Positions 11,180 to 22,611 of a stretch of 64,000 nt of DNA are shown here, in pieces. Every line of letters begins with the position of its first letter. Position 1 is the first letter of the stretch. Position numbers and translations under genes: made by a program. The notes beneath the pieces were generated by a model. It was not told where the DNA came from and did no database searches. It saw only the letters and a list, made by a program, of their open reading frames with translations. This DNA comes from Meconema thalassinum (taxonomy: Eukaryota; Arthropoda; Insecta; Orthoptera; Tettigoniidae), in contig OX336391.1 of the NCBI GenBank assembly GCA_946902985.2, positions 143,781,074-143,845,073 on the forward strand, in the 5' to 3' direction.

Positions 11180-11390
11180 GTGAACGCTCTGCCTCATGCC
11201 TCGTTGGCATTGGATGAGCGTGGGTTCAAATCCCACCTCAGCCGTCCTGAAAATAATTTTCTTGGTTTCCCATTTTCATCAACAGGCAAATGCCGGGCCG
11301 GATCCTTTCTACAGGTCCACTGTCAATTTCCTTCCAAAATCCCTTCCCTGACCCGTCCTGAAAATAAAATGAAAGACCATTAGTAGCATT
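11180..11390 (+). mobile_element. tRNA-derived SINE, fragment
   Basis: A GTGGGTTCAAATCCCACC segment at about 11219-11236 is a good RNA polymerase III B box with its T-arm stem, preceded by a GCATTGGATGAGCG segment. It is followed by GGTTTCCCATTTTCA and AGGCAAATGCCGGG words, which recur in the SINE at 30,686-31,010. The tail near 11,360 is A-rich. The edges are approximate. Confidence 0.5.
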
Positions 11391-11685
11391 AATGAACAAG
11401 TAGTTCCGTGAAGAACTAAATAACTTTTTTTCATATCTCCTACTTATATTAATTGCTTCTATCAACTTACAAATTTCCAGTTTAATTGCTGTAATAGATT
11501 CGTAGATATGAGAACCGTCTAAATATTTCGGATGGTCACCATGTTGGATTCTTGTATACAGGCCTTAGAGTATACTTGTACTATTACATGAAGATGATTG
11601 TGTAGGTGATTTATTTAAACTCCAATCGCATGATTAGGACACAAGAAATAAAAACGAGATTTTTAAATTTTGCTCAGTCGCCATC

Positions 11686-12468
11686 CCTTGGAAACTGAAA
11701 ATCCACAGCCGACCAGGTCAGGGAATGGAATGATTGAAGCCCCCATCTAGCGGCGAGGATATGAACTGTGGCGGCTGCCGAAGCTTGTCGCACTCCCCTG
11801 GAGCAATGATTAAATGACTGACAGATTATTTATTTATTTATTTATTTATTTAGTTATCGTATGGATTTTAGTGCCGAGAGTGTCCGAGGACATGTTCGGC
11901 TCTCCTGAGCCTGTAGCTGCTTCCAGTGGACACCCTAAAGGGTGAGCTACAAGTTCCGTTCAATTTCAAGTAGATCCAACTTTCGCCACCAGATATCAAT
12001 GATACCTAGTGGTGAACGTTGGAACTTTGATAGAGCGTTCCGACGAAATCTAACCTAACAATTTAGCTTTACACAAGTTTAGTCTGGGAAAGGATCTTTT
12101 ACATGCCATAAATCTATGACATGGGACCGCCGGCTTTACTTCCCCTCAGAAGGAAGGCATACTGAAGGATTTTAACGCTCTTAAAAAATCCGACGACTTC
12201 GACCGGCTTTGAGCCCGCTATCTTGGGCACAGCAGTTCAGCATGCTACCTACTACGCCACCGAAGCCACCATGAATGACAGATGAAATGAAATGATAGTG
12301 GAGAGTGTTGCTGGAATGAAATTGTGACAGGGAAATCCGAAGTACCTGGAGAAAAACCTGCCTGTCTCTGCTTTGTCCAGCACAAATCTCACATGGAGTG
12401 ACCGGGGTTTGAACCATGGACCCAGCTGTTAGAGACCGGCGTGCTGCCGCCTAAGCCACGAAGACTCG
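11686..12468 (-). mobile_element. tRNA-derived SINE interrupted by a second SINE
   Basis: On the minus strand it has a tRNA-like head (GTGGCTTAGGCGGCAGCACG) and a B box GGTTCAAACCCC near 12,400. The CTCACATGGAG/TTTGTCCAGCAC region follows, and it ends in GGCTGTGGATTTTCAG. A CGCCATC duplication flanks it (11679-11685 and 12469-12475). The same family sits at 29,587-29,919 without an interruption, which shows what was inserted here. Confidence 0.75.
11826..12270 (-). mobile_element. tRNA-derived SINE nested in the preceding SINE
   Basis: Flanked by ATGACTGACAGA (11814-11825) and ATGAATGACAGA (12271-12282), a 12-bp duplication with one mismatch. The minus-strand head reads GGCGTAGTAGGTAGCATGC (A box) with GGGCTCAAAGCC as B box. 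The body shares TCGGATTTTTTA and CTTTTAACGCTC-type words with the SINE at 21,181. The minus-strand 3' part (about 11,866-11,962) carries the GTGTCCGAGGACATG segment, shared with the SINE at 30,686, and the tail is an AAAT repeat. Confidence 0.75.
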
Positions 12469-12614
12469 CGCCATCTTGTGGTTATGAAAACAATTAAATG
12501 AATTAGATGCCAGTGGATTACAATTCATATAAGCATATACCGTACCAATTTTCACTGCGCTCGGATGGTAGAATCGCGAGAAACGTCCATTTGAATAGTT
12601 GAATTTCGCGTCGC

Positions 12615-13624
12615 CGCCATCTCGACGGAAACGAAATGGCGGCCACCCAAATGTTCAAATCTTAAATCAAATTACGACTAACCTAATCATCCGATCTCTA
12701 CCTAATTTTGTAACGACATACCTTTATGGGGGGAGCATCCTTTGACCAAAATAGTAGGTCATCAGCCTAATAGTTTGCGGATGGCGGCCATCTTTGTGTG
12801 AAAATCGATTCCCCCTATTAATTCGAACACGGTGAAACCGAATGGAACGAAATTTGGTTCAGTGGTAGCACTAGCAAAGGGCGCTTAAGTGTCATGTTTT
12901 ATATCGCCGCCATCTTGACGGAAACGTAATGGCGGCCACACAAATGTTCAAAGCTTAAATCAAATTACGACTAACATAATCATCCGATCTCTACCAAATT
13001 TTGCAACAACATACCTTTATGGAGGGAGCATCCTTTCACCAAACTAATTGGTCATTAGCCTAATAGTTTGCGGTTGACGGCCATCTTTATGTGAAAATCG
13101 ATTCCCCCTATTAATTTGAACATGGTGGAACCGAATGGAACGAAATTTGGTACAGAGGTAGCACTAGCAAAAGGCACCTCAGTGTCATGTTTTATATCGC
13201 CGCCATCTTGAGGGAAACGGAATGACGGCCACCCAAATGTTAAAAGCTTAAATCAAATTACGACCATCCTAATCATTTGATCTCTACCAGATTTTGCAAC
13301 AACATGCCTTTTTGTGGAAAGCATCTTATGACTGACTACAAGGTCGTCAGCCCGATAGTTTGCAAATAGCGTCATGTATGTGTACAAATCCATTCCCCAT
13401 ATCAATTCAAACACGGTGAAACCGAATTGAATGATTTTTTTTACAGAGGTAGCACTAGCAAAGGGCACCTCATATTCATGTTTAATATCCCTATAGCACG
13501 TTGTACTTCAACAAGCTAGTACAACCAACATTCAATTATATTCCTTGAAAAGGACAAAGAGTTATAACAATACCCATGCATTTAGGAGATTGTAGGCTAT
13601 ATGTTCTTTACTGAACATCTTGTT
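12615..13624 (-). mobile_element. Hairpin-capped element, R subfamily, 3'-truncated
   Basis: About three tandem units of roughly 290 bp are visible, marked by CGGAACGAAATGGCGGCC-like and GGTGAAACCGAATGGAACG blocks near 12,620-12,850, 12,905-13,150 and 13,205-13,440. The right end is the R-type 5' cap in reverse, AGGCTATATGTTCTTTACTGAACATCTTG, containing the hairpin TGTTC/GAACA. The 3' hairpin is lost at the chimeric junction near 12,615. Its full-length relative is at 23,936-25,956. Confidence 0.65.
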
Positions 13625-13651
13625 TCCTAAGTGAAAATAGTCTAAAAAGAT

Positions 13652-15175
13652 AACAAGTAGTTCCGTGAAGAACTATAAGGCCTATTTTCATATATCCTAC
13701 TTATGTTAATTGCCACTATCAACATACACAATTTCAGTTTGATTGCTGTAATAGATTCGTAGATAATGAGAACCGACTAAATATTTCGGATGGTCGCCAT
13801 GATGTATTTTATATATGAAGGTCCTTGATTTATGTACTGTTACATGAAGATTATTGTGTATGTGTAGCATTCAAACTTCAATCGCATGACTAGGACACAA
13901 GAAGTAACATGGAGATTTTAAAATTTCGCACATCTGTCATCTTGTGGTTATGGAAACAATTGAAATAAATTAGATGCCAGTGGATTAACATTCGTATAAG
14001 GATTTACTGTACCAAGTTTCACTTCACTCGGATGGTTTAATTGCGAGAAACTTCCGTGTGAATATTTATACTTCGCGTCGCTGCCATGTTGGATTTGTGA
14101 TCACCAGTTTATTTAAAGTCCTATAGGTGAACTTAAGTTCATAGCCCCAATGAACATAAAAAAATCAGTTTGATTGCTATAATATATTCGTAGATATTCA
14201 GAGCCTTCTAAATATTTCAGATGGTCGCCATGTTGGATTGTTAAATGTATAGGCCATAGAGTCATGTACCATTAAAGGAAAATTATTGCGTAGGTTCATT
14301 ATTCAAACTTTCACTTCGATCGCATGATTACGACACAAGAAATAAAACTTAATTTTAAAATTCGCACAGCCGCATTCTTGAGGTTATGTAAACAATTTAA
14401 CTAAATTAAGATACCAGTGCATTACAATGTGTATAAACATTTCCTGTACCTGATTTCATTGCGTTTGGAACATTAAATCGCGAGAAATGTCTATTTAAAA
14501 TTTTCAAATTCGCTTGGCCGCCATGTTCGCTTTGTAGTTAACCGGTTTTTGAAAGTCTTATAGGTGAACTTCCAGTAGTGCCCTTTGTCTCCGTACATAA
14601 TTTCAGGGTGATGACGCTAATAGTTTCAGAGATATAGAATCCCGGTGAAATATTTCGCACATCCGCCATCTTGTGGTTATGTAAACAATTCAACGAAGTT
14701 AGATGTCGGTGCATTATAATGTGTATAAACATATACTGTACCAAGTTTCATTGCGTTTGGGTGGTTAAATCGCGAGAAACGTCTATTTAAAAGTCGCAAA
14801 TTCGCGTGGCCGCCATGTTGGTTTCGTAGTTATCAGTTTTTCAAACGTTACATGGGTGAAATTCTAGTGGTTCCCTCTATCACCGTAATAAATTCCAGGG
14901 TGATATCGGGAATAGTTTCGGAGATATTGAATGCTGGTGAAATATTTCGCACAGCCGCCATGTTGGATTGGTGAGACGTAACAAAATTTGAAGGGCACGG
15001 TCGAGGTCGCCCAGAATAGTGCTATGAACTTACCGAGTTTCATTGAAATCGCTCCAGCCGTTTAGAATGTATTAGGGACACACACACACACACACACACC
15101 TCACACACACACACACACACACACACGGACAAAAGATTATCTCATAAGCCTATTTTTTCGAAATTGAAAATAGGC
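13652..15175 (+). mobile_element. Hairpin-capped element, P subfamily, long complete copy
   Basis: Both caps are present: the 5' hairpin TAGTTC-cgtgaa-GAACTA and the 3' hairpin AGCCTATTTT...AAAATAGGCT ending at 15175. The interior repeats a unit of roughly 430 bp, seen from the AAATATTTCGGATGGTCGCC-type marks near 13,780, 14,210 and 14,640, plus a shorter last unit near 14,930. A CA repeat (about 15,074-15,126) precedes the end. There is no ORF of note, so movement would need enzymes in trans. Confidence 0.8.
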
Positions 15176-15183
15176 TAAAAATC

Positions 15184-15690
15184 TCCTCATGCTGTTATGG
15201 GAGCTTGTACACTAATCTTCATTTTCTTCACTGTGAGGAAATATCGTCCTCTGTTTCTGTGCCAAATATCATGCGAATAATTCCTGCCGTTTTTGAAGAT
15301 GATTCTTAAGGGGTTTGGCGATATCCAGTAGTAGTAGTCCCGTGTACGAGTGTGTGTGTGTAGAAGATGTCTGATAACCTGTGTCACTGTGATGTCGGTA
15401 TTAGTGTGTGCATTCGTAATCGGAGAAGGATTTGGGTAGGAAGTGGCCATGGTCTTACGTTACGTACCATCCCGACATTTGCCTCGAGTAGAAGTGTAAA
15501 ACCACGGAAATCTACTCCAGAATATCTGAGGAGTGAATCGGACCAGCTTATTATCAGTTTTTCCAATCGAGGCTCAGTGTTCCCCGTTACAGCCATCAGA
15601 CCGAAATTTAATTTCTTGGCAGAGCTGGTAATCGAACGCGGGTCTCCGCGGTGACAGCCAATAATGCTAGCCACTACCCAACGGGGCTGA
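15184..15690 (-). mobile_element. tRNA-derived SINE
   Basis: On the minus strand the head CCCGTTGGGTAGTGGCTAGC (A-box region) and the B box GTTCGATTACC (15627-15637 on the plus strand) are separated by a typical distance. A body with GTAACGGGGAACACTGAG follows. Overlapping ORFs on both strands are by-products. It abuts the 3' cap of the preceding element. The ends are approximate, and no duplication was found. Confidence 0.6.
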
Positions 15691-16120
15691 CATTACAGTG
15701 TTAGTGTAACTGTCTGTGATACTATAGAAGTCTGCAGTTCATGTCTTGATCGAAATTACATTTTCTTCTATAGGGCCGAATATTTTTCTAACTTATGTAT
15801 TTTGTGTTCTTGATTTTCCAATTCTGCAATTTTTTGAATGGCCTCCTAAAATTCTTGGAGGACAACGGTTTTGTAATGTTTAATTTTTGCCTTACGTGAT
15901 ATCACTCCTTTATTTTAGTGATTCCATGTTAGTCCGAATGGCCTTTGACATCTTGACGCCTTTTCTATGTTGGCCGAACTCTCCAATTCTGAAGGCAGAA
16001 TTATTTCTCCAAGGTATTTCAACGAGGATACCTGTGAGATCGACCAATATGATGTTTCAATTTTTTCTTAATTTGTTTGCCAAATGTTCTCCATGATATC
16101 TTATGCCCTGCTTGTGATGC

Positions 16121-16121
<1 letters not shown>
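15691..16121. other. Unclassified spacer
   Basis: No recognisable gene or repeat terminus. A 69-codon ORF at 15887-16096 has no domain I know. Confidence 0.35.

Positions 16122-16168
<47 letters not shown>
16122..16168. repeat. ATT microsatellite
   Basis: An uninterrupted TTA/ATT run. The hAT-like element that follows inserted into it, so the run resumes at 16,825. Confidence 0.9.
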
Positions 16169-16170
<2 letters not shown>

Positions 16171-16824
16171 GGGCCCGGATGTTGATGCCGTTAAAAAGTT
16201 TAAAAAATGCACTTAAAATATTCAAAAATGACTGTAATAAATTACCTAAAAATTCGAAAAATGCACTATAAAATGGAGAAAATGATCTGATATTAATAAA
16301 CTTACCAATATTCGAAAAATGCACTATGAAATGGAGAAAATGAACTGATACAAGAATATACACCCCTTCCCCTTTCTACCAAGCCACAGCTGACCTTGGT
16401 CAGGTTTGCGACGAAAACAAGAGCATCTGTAGACCTAAGGCACCGTTCTTCTGCATCCAAGATATATATTTTTTTACTAATAGCAATACCGAAGTATTTT
16501 ATTTCGATATTTTAAATTATCTTGTATCAGCTACTAGCTTCTTCTTAACTCTGAGAGACGTAGCTCCCTCATATAAAGCTGTGGCATGACTAAATTGGAG
16601 AAAAAATGCCTTAAAGGACCGATTTCTCTAAAATAAGACCTCAACAATCTACCAAACTTTAAAAAAATGCTCTTTAAATGGAAAAATAGCAAAAAATGCA
16701 AAAAGATGCAAAATAAAAATAACATATTTGAAGACGGGATGGACCGTCCGGAGTTTCTATGTACTTCAGCATTGTTTTAGACAGCTCAGTAAAAAGATGA
16801 CATGTCATCAACATCCGGGCCCTA
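16169..16824. mobile_element. Short non-autonomous hAT-like element
   Basis: Perfect terminal repeats TAGGGCCCGGATGTTGATG and its complement at 16,806-16,824 bound 656 bp. ATTATTAT on each side is compatible with an 8-bp duplication but lies in a microsatellite, so it is weak evidence. The interior consists of A-rich AAAATGCACTTAAA-type words shared with both ends of the copy at 23,893-26,812. Its left end matches the right end of that copy, so the orientation is opposite. No transposase. Confidence 0.8.
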
Positions 16825-17865
16825 ATTATTATTATTATTGTCATACATATAACACTTTTCTGATACATCATAATTTATTTATTTATTTATTTATTTATTT
16901 GCGCACAACAGGATTTTCATCCAAATTACAGTAGCATAAAGATTACACAGTATGTTATCTTGTAACTTATACTAACTTAATTAAACTAAACAGTAACTAA
17001 ATAAAACTAATTAAAATAGTAAAACAGTATACTAAAAACGAATAATACAAATGCAATACAAGGTTGGCTAGGTAGAATGACACAGTGGTAAGAATTCATG
17101 ATTTGCAATTTGTAAGGCTTGAGACATCATTTCTGCAGAGTGGTTAGAAATACCACCAAGAATACTGTCAAGGAAGAATTAAAATCCATGGCATTATTTC
17201 TTCGAACAACATCGTTGAAGATATTACAGTACATAGTCTTTTCAGCGGTGAATTATTGTGGGTAGTAGATGTCCTGGTTTTAAAAATTTCAAATGTGATA
17301 TTGTTTCTTGAATTGATGCTATACGGGCTACAGGGAACAACCAGTCTTAAGCAGGAAAATCGAAATCGCTACCCATGAAATTTTGGACGATGCGGGTTGT
17401 TGAGAGTAGTACTACCTTCTGCATTATTTTGTATAGTTGAGTATCAGTTCTTCAGGGCCTTGGAACAAGGTACTTGTGCTCACGCCCGTACTCAAGACTA
17501 AGATAGATATTGCCATCGCCCTTTCATAGGACTGAACAATGCACTATATTAGCTGATCTTTTCAATGTGCTTTGATTGGAGATTCTTGTTGTTATGGATC
17601 AAAATATTAATCAAGGCGGTTTGCTTCATTTTCTCGCTGACAACCGGTAGATCCAGACTGTTGTGCGATACCTATTGATCAGTCAGAATTGTTTGGTCCC
17701 AATGCAACTTGTAGTCTTTGTCTTCAAGTACACATTCTGGCTGGTATTGGTAATAAGGAAATGTCTTTCCTCTTAGAATCTGAAACTTATTAGCCAACTC
17801 CTGATGCAAGGTTGTAGCAACTGGACCATGCCTTTGTTCGTGCTCCGTCACCAGGAAATAATAAT
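16825..17865. other. Unclassified region with a short ATTT repeat
   Basis: An ATTT repeat (about 16,874-16,900) is followed by AT-rich sequence. The minus strand has broken reading frames that could be an old LINE, but I could not fix a domain. No gene is called. Confidence 0.35.
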
Positions 17866-18520
17866 GAAAATATTAATTTTATGTTCGACGATGTCGAAAT
17901 GAAACTATTATACGCCAGAAAACTGTATCATAATGATTGTCATTATAATACAGTATTTCATTATGATACAGTTTCTCCAGCCAATCAGAGCTCATTCATT
18001 GACCAATTAGGTAAGGATATCTTCGCGCATGCGCTCAAAATCCAACATGTCTATATAAATTACCGACATTGAAAGTGCACCGTCCATATGTTCGCGTAAA
18101 TAAACTGGCGAATATGAGAAAAGAAATAGCTCTGTACATTAATATCCCCAACTCTAATTTCTACACAGCGCATTGCTTTCAAATGACTTCGGTGACAGTT
18201 TGACTGAATGCTGGTGCACATCGGCAGGCTGTAAACATATGGCATCAAAGAATATGTATGGCATTGCCAAGCACACAGAGCGCATGCGTCGGTGGGTCAG
18301 AGAACTTGTGAAACAGATATATCAAACCCAGCGCTTGCACTCCGATCACAAAATTCAAGTGACTGAATCTCAACAGATATTTATGAATATGTATGTTAAA
18401 ACATATAATGAAGTTATCGTCGAACATAAACAGTCGTATGCAACTCGCCTTTAATGGTAATAAAGATACTCGTATGGAAATTATTGCCATTATAGGCTCG
18501 TTGCATATTGTACGAATATA
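17866..18520 (+). repeat. Dispersed palindromic repeat with promoter-like motifs, copy 1
   Basis: It shares several blocks with 26,930-27,405: CATTATGATACAGTTTCTCC, CCAATCAGAGCTC, GACCAATTAGGTAAGGATA, TATTTATGAATAT and CAGTCGTATGCAACTCG. A perfect 13-bp inverted repeat CTGTATCATAATG/CATTATGATACAG lies at 17,923-17,971. CCAAT (about 17,980), a second CCAATTAG (about 18,002) and TATATAAA (about 18,053) are spaced like an RNA polymerase II promoter. Whether this is an LTR-like end or a MITE is unclear, and no coding region is attached. Confidence 0.45.
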
Positions 18521-18561
18521 GATATAGAATATTGAAAGTAGGCTACGTGAATTAAATAAAA

Positions 18562-20067
18562 AACAAGTAGTTCCGTGAAGAACTATACAGCCTATTTTCA
18601 TATATCCCACTCATATTAATTGCCACTATCAACATACAAAATTTCAGTTTAATTGCTGTAACAGATTCGTAGATATTGAGAACCGTCTAAATATTTCAGA
18701 TTGTCGCCAGGTTGGATTTTTAATTTTGTACTATTACATTAATATTATTGTATTCGTGTGGTATTCAAACTTCAATCGCATGATTAGAACACAAGAAGTA
18801 AAAACGAGATTTGAAAATTACGCACAGCAGCCATCTTGTGATTATGCAAACAATTGAAATAAATTAGATGCCAGTGGATCAACATTTGTATAAGCATTTA
18901 ACGTTCAACGTTTCACGGCACTCGGATAGTTAATTCGCGAGAAACGTCCATTTAAATATTTATACTTCGCGTCGCCGCCATGTTGGATTTGTGCTCACCA
19001 GGTTACTGAAGTCCTATAGGTGAACATATGTTCATAGTCTCTATGAACATAAAAAAATTAGTTTGGTTGCTGTAAAAGATTCATAGATATTGAGAACCGT
19101 CTAAATATTTCGGAAGCTCGCCATTTAAGATTGTTATATGTATAGGCCATAGAGTTATGTACCATTCAAGGACAATTATTGCCTAGGTTCATTATTCAAA
19201 CTTTCACTTCGATCGCATGATTACGACACAAGAAATAAAAACTTAATTTTAAAATTTCGCACAGCCGCCATCTTGAGGTTATGTAAACAATTGAATTAAA
19301 TTAGATGGCAGTGCATTACAATCTGCAAAATCATTTACTGTACCACATTTCACTGCGCTCAGAGAGTTAAATCACGAGAAAAGTCTATAAAAATATTTCA
19401 AATTCGCTTGGTCGCCATGTTCGTTTTAAACTTTACAGGTTTATGAACGTTACATAGATAAACTTGTATCAGTACCTTCTATCACCGTACAAAATTTCAG
19501 GGTGATATCTGTAATAGTTTCGGAGATATAGAATGCCAGCGAAATATTTCGCACAGCCGCCATTTTGAGGTTATGTAAACAATTGAACTAAATTAGACTC
19601 CAGTGCATTACAATGTGTATAAACATTTGCTGCACCAAGTTTCATTACGTTTGGATTGTTAAATCGCGAGAAAAGTCTATTTAAAAGTCTCAACTTCGCT
19701 TGACCGCCATGTTGGTTTTGTTGTCACCAGGTTTTTGAAAGTCCCATAGCTGAACTTCTAGTAGTGCCATTTATCAACTTACACAATTTCAGGGCGATAT
19801 CGGTAATAGTTTCGAAGATATTGAATGCTAGTGAAATATTTTGCACAGCCGCCATGTTGGATTGGTGAGACGTAAGAAAATTTGAAGGGCACGGTCGAGG
19901 TCGCCGGGAATAGTGCTATGAACTTACCGAATTTCATTGAAATCGCTTCAGCCGTTTAGATTTTATTAGGGGGGACACACACACACCTCACAGACACACA
20001 CACACGCACACACACACGGACAAAAGGTGATCTCATAAGCCTATTTTTTCAAAATTGAAAATAGGCT
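18562..20067 (+). mobile_element. Hairpin-capped element, P subfamily, complete copy
   Basis: The 5' cap AACAAGTAGTTCCGTGAAG and the 3' hairpin AGCCTATTTTTTC...GAAAATAGGCT (ending at 20067) are both present. It is 1,506 bp with three long GCCGCCAT-bearing units and one short one, then a CA repeat near 19,976-20,020. The internal organisation matches 13,652-15,175, with scattered substitutions and indels. Non-coding. Confidence 0.8.
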
Positions 20068-20183
20068 AATAAAGTTGGATTAAAGATTCAAGGCGAAATA
20101 CACTAATCTCAACTCTGATATTTTCTAATGGCAATGCTATCTTAACCGAAACACCAGAGGATTTTAATAAATGTTTAAATGGC

Positions 20184-20562
20184 TTGCCACGGTGGGTGAG
20201 TGGATAGCGTGTCGGTCTACTAACCCCAAGATTGCAGGTTCGCTCCTGGCCGTGGTAAGTGATTTTTGAAAGGCGGCAAAAATATGACACGCATGTCATA
20301 CGATGTTGGCATGTCAAAGAACCCATTTGAATTCAGTAGGCCGTGTTCATAATGGCAAAATTAATCTCGGGAGTTTCCGCCAACACAAAGTTCTTCATTT
20401 CTCTACTAGAAAGCGCTATAGTGTTCAAGGAGCTTACAGTTGGATATCTAACTTCCTTGATTTTCATAGTGATTCAAGGAAGAACGAAATTCGACATGCC
20501 AGCTACCCTCTGGGTGTCAAATTACAAAGCTTTCACCCGGCACCCATGGCCATACGATATTA

Positions 20563-20641
<79 letters not shown>

Positions 20642-20645
20642 ATGT
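20184..20645 (+). mobile_element. tRNA-derived SINE with ATT tail
   Basis: The head CCACGGTGGGTGAGTGGATA has an acceptor-like partner GCCGTGG near 20,249-20,255, an A box (GTGGGTGAGTGG) and a B box (GGTTCGCTCC). A body follows, ending in a long TTA run (about 20,561-20,641). Both ORFs crossing the run are artefacts of the microsatellite. It is called a SINE and not a tRNA gene because of the attached body and the poorly folding T arm. Confidence 0.7.
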
Positions 20646-20679
20646 TTAAATATTATGTTCTCTGTCCTGTGGAAAGAAT

Positions 20680-21795
20680 TCATGATGCTAATCAGTAAAT
20701 GTAAAACAAAAATATTGGAACGCAGCGAAAAGAAATGAGAAACCCCTATTGACGTCAAATTAGCAGGTAAAAAGTTAAAGGATGTAGGAGACTTAGGAAG
20801 TAAAATAACCAGTGATGAAGGAAAGAGGATATAAAAAGTAGGTCGGCTCAGGCAAAGATATAATTTCTACAAAAAAGAAAAAAAATCTGTTGACATCAAA
20901 TATAGATTCTGGTATTAGAAAGTAATTTTTGAAAGCCTTTGGAGCGTGACACTTAAACTGTTGACGCAGGAGAAAAGCGGTGAATAGAAGCATTTGAAAT
21001 GTGGTGTTACAGGAGACTAATGAAGACAAAATGGGTATATAGAGCAACTAATGAAGACGAATGGGCGTGGAGAGATATTTCTGGCGACTGCTAATGAATA
21101 GAGGAGACAGGTTGCTAGGACACATACTCGTACAGACATACCCAAGGAATAGCAAACTTAGTTGTGAAAGGAAGGGTTGAAGTCGTCGGATTTTTTACGA
21201 GCGTTAAAATCCCTCGGTATGTCTTCCTTCGGAGGGCAAGTAGAGCCGGCGGGCCCATGTCATAGAGTTATGGAATGTTAAAGAACCTTCCACTAACTAC
21301 AATTGTATGAAGCTAAATTTGTAGGTTAGATTTGATTAATGCTCTATTAAGTTCCAACGTTCGCCACCAGGTGCTGATTGCGATGGAATCTAGTAGCCAC
21401 GTTCAGAGCTAGGTGTCGTTGACGGTAGCATTTGGTAGCAAAAGTAGGAACTACTTGAAATTGATCGTCTGCAGTCCTTACCTGAATCACAGATAACACA
21501 CACTAATACAGCCATCACAATTAACACCGGTTATCAGACAGATTCTACACACACCCAAAGTACACGGGGCAACATTACCGCGTTGTTGCAGTCCCTAAAC
21601 TGAGGAACCAACCTACCAACCAAGGGAAGGGTCGAGGACAACAACTGTAACAAGAACTGTACTGGTAGACCAAGGTCAGAATATGTTAAACATATTGCCT
21701 TGGATGTTGGATGTGGTAGCTATGTAGAGATGAAACGATTAGCTCAGAGCAGAGAGGCATGGGAAACTACATCAAACCAGTTAATAGACGTAAGA
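20680..21795 (+). pseudogene. 3' part of an RTE-like LINE, degenerate, split by a SINE
   Basis: The plus strand is the diverged sense copy of the LINE tail also seen at 27,408 and 31,126. Shared words include AATTAGCAGGTAAAAAGTTA, TTTGAAATGTGGTGTTACAG and TATGTAGAGATGAAACGATT. The frame is broken by many indels and by the SINE at 21,181-21,624. It ends in a CAA-repeat tail near 21,800, as the related copy at 27,408 also does. Confidence 0.7.
21181..21624 (+). mobile_element. 5'-truncated SINE inside the LINE remnant
   Basis: Flanked by GGAAGGGTTGA (21170-21180) and GGAAGGGTCGA (21625-21635), an 11-bp duplication with one mismatch. The body begins GTCGTCGGATTTTTTACGAG, which matches the SINE at 11,826-12,270 just past its B box, so the tRNA-like head is missing. 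Confidence 0.65.
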
Positions 21796-22440
21796 TTCAA
21801 ACAACAACAACAACACAACACATTCCTTATAATTACTGTTTCAACGGGAACGGATAAGAGGTAATCAATCTATATGTAGAGAACGGTTTTACGGCTGTAT
21901 ATTCTTCTTGTCACCAAACTCATCACAAGCGTTAATGTGATATGAAAAGAAAGAAGATTAATTAAATTGGGCAAGAAGTTGAAAGAGGAGGCACTGGCCG
22001 GCCAGAAGAAACCAGGCGTTGAAAATGGAAAATCTTGGCGAAACCGTATCCAGAACACACTTTGTCTTCTGCCTGAGCTCTGACAAGGATTGCAGCCGAG
22101 AGGTAGACTCGAGAGATGTATAACATGGTCTGCGAGAGAAGTGTTTTGCTCCGTCATCTGTTCCGTACGTGCATGTGACACAAGAGCCCTCTACATGCTA
22201 ATGTTTTTTATCTTTCTCTTCGTTTCATTGTAGGCCTATACAGTCCGTATACAAAATGTACAGTCCACCACTATTATTTCCTAACCAGAAGGGGACGAGA
22301 TCGCGTGTAAAAACAAGGATATTCCAATTAGAAGCTTGGGGTTTATAGTATTGTTCATTTATAATGTTGAAACTTTTATAGAATGCAAACATAACATATT
22401 GACATGCCACCTTTACTTCATTCATCTGTTGTGAAGTTTG
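21796..22440. other. Unclassified spacer
   Basis: No repeat terminus or domain recognised. ORFs of 103 and 66 codons on the minus strand (21870-22181, 22225-22425) have no recognisable domain. Confidence 0.35.
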
Positions 22441-22573
22441 AAGCGATTTTTCAGTGTTGCCTAAGTAAACAAAAGTTTGGTGCTTTTCAGTCGGTCAACA
22501 CGAATGTACCCAAAAAGAGCTGGGTTGTGCCCTAATCCTGAAATAAATTACATGAGATTAATAAATGCACTAA

Positions 22574-22611
22574 GATGACCAGTTTCGATCGTCGCAATCA
22601 TCATCAGATCC
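22574..22611 (-). ncRNA. Hammerhead-like motif, left arm of foldback 2
   Basis: On the minus strand it reads GGAU stem I, CUGAUGA, one unpaired U, a GAU-based stem II, GAAA, minimal stem III C-UG-G and a GUC cleavage triplet, then AUC of stem I. The core is intact, but stem II is weaker than in the partner arm. Confidence 0.5.

Larger units (their letters stand above)
11393..13645 (+). mobile_element. Composite hairpin-capped element (P subfamily with R-subfamily insert)
   Basis: The left end is AACAAGTAGTTCCGTGAAG with an intact 5' hairpin. P-type units run to about 12,615, interrupted by nested SINEs at 11,686-12,468. From about 12,615 the sequence switches within a shared CGCCGCCAT word to R-subfamily units that end in a reversed R cap (to about 13,624). 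A final GTGAAAATAGTCTAA (to about 13,645) is the P-type 3' hairpin arm. The next P element starts only seven bases later, at 13,652. Confidence 0.65.

Noticed and set aside
13652..15175. Capped elements as canonical Helitrons
   Set aside because: The 3' hairpin and CTRR-like end fit, but the 5' TC start is absent and the 3' hairpin includes the end. Kept only as a rolling-circle hypothesis.
20184..20256. Genuine tRNA gene
   Set aside because: The acceptor-like ends pair, but the T arm is irregular and the sequence continues into a SINE body with a microsatellite tail.
20303..20698. Long ORFs with poly-isoleucine or poly-leucine
   Set aside because: They arise from the TTA microsatellite tail of a SINE.
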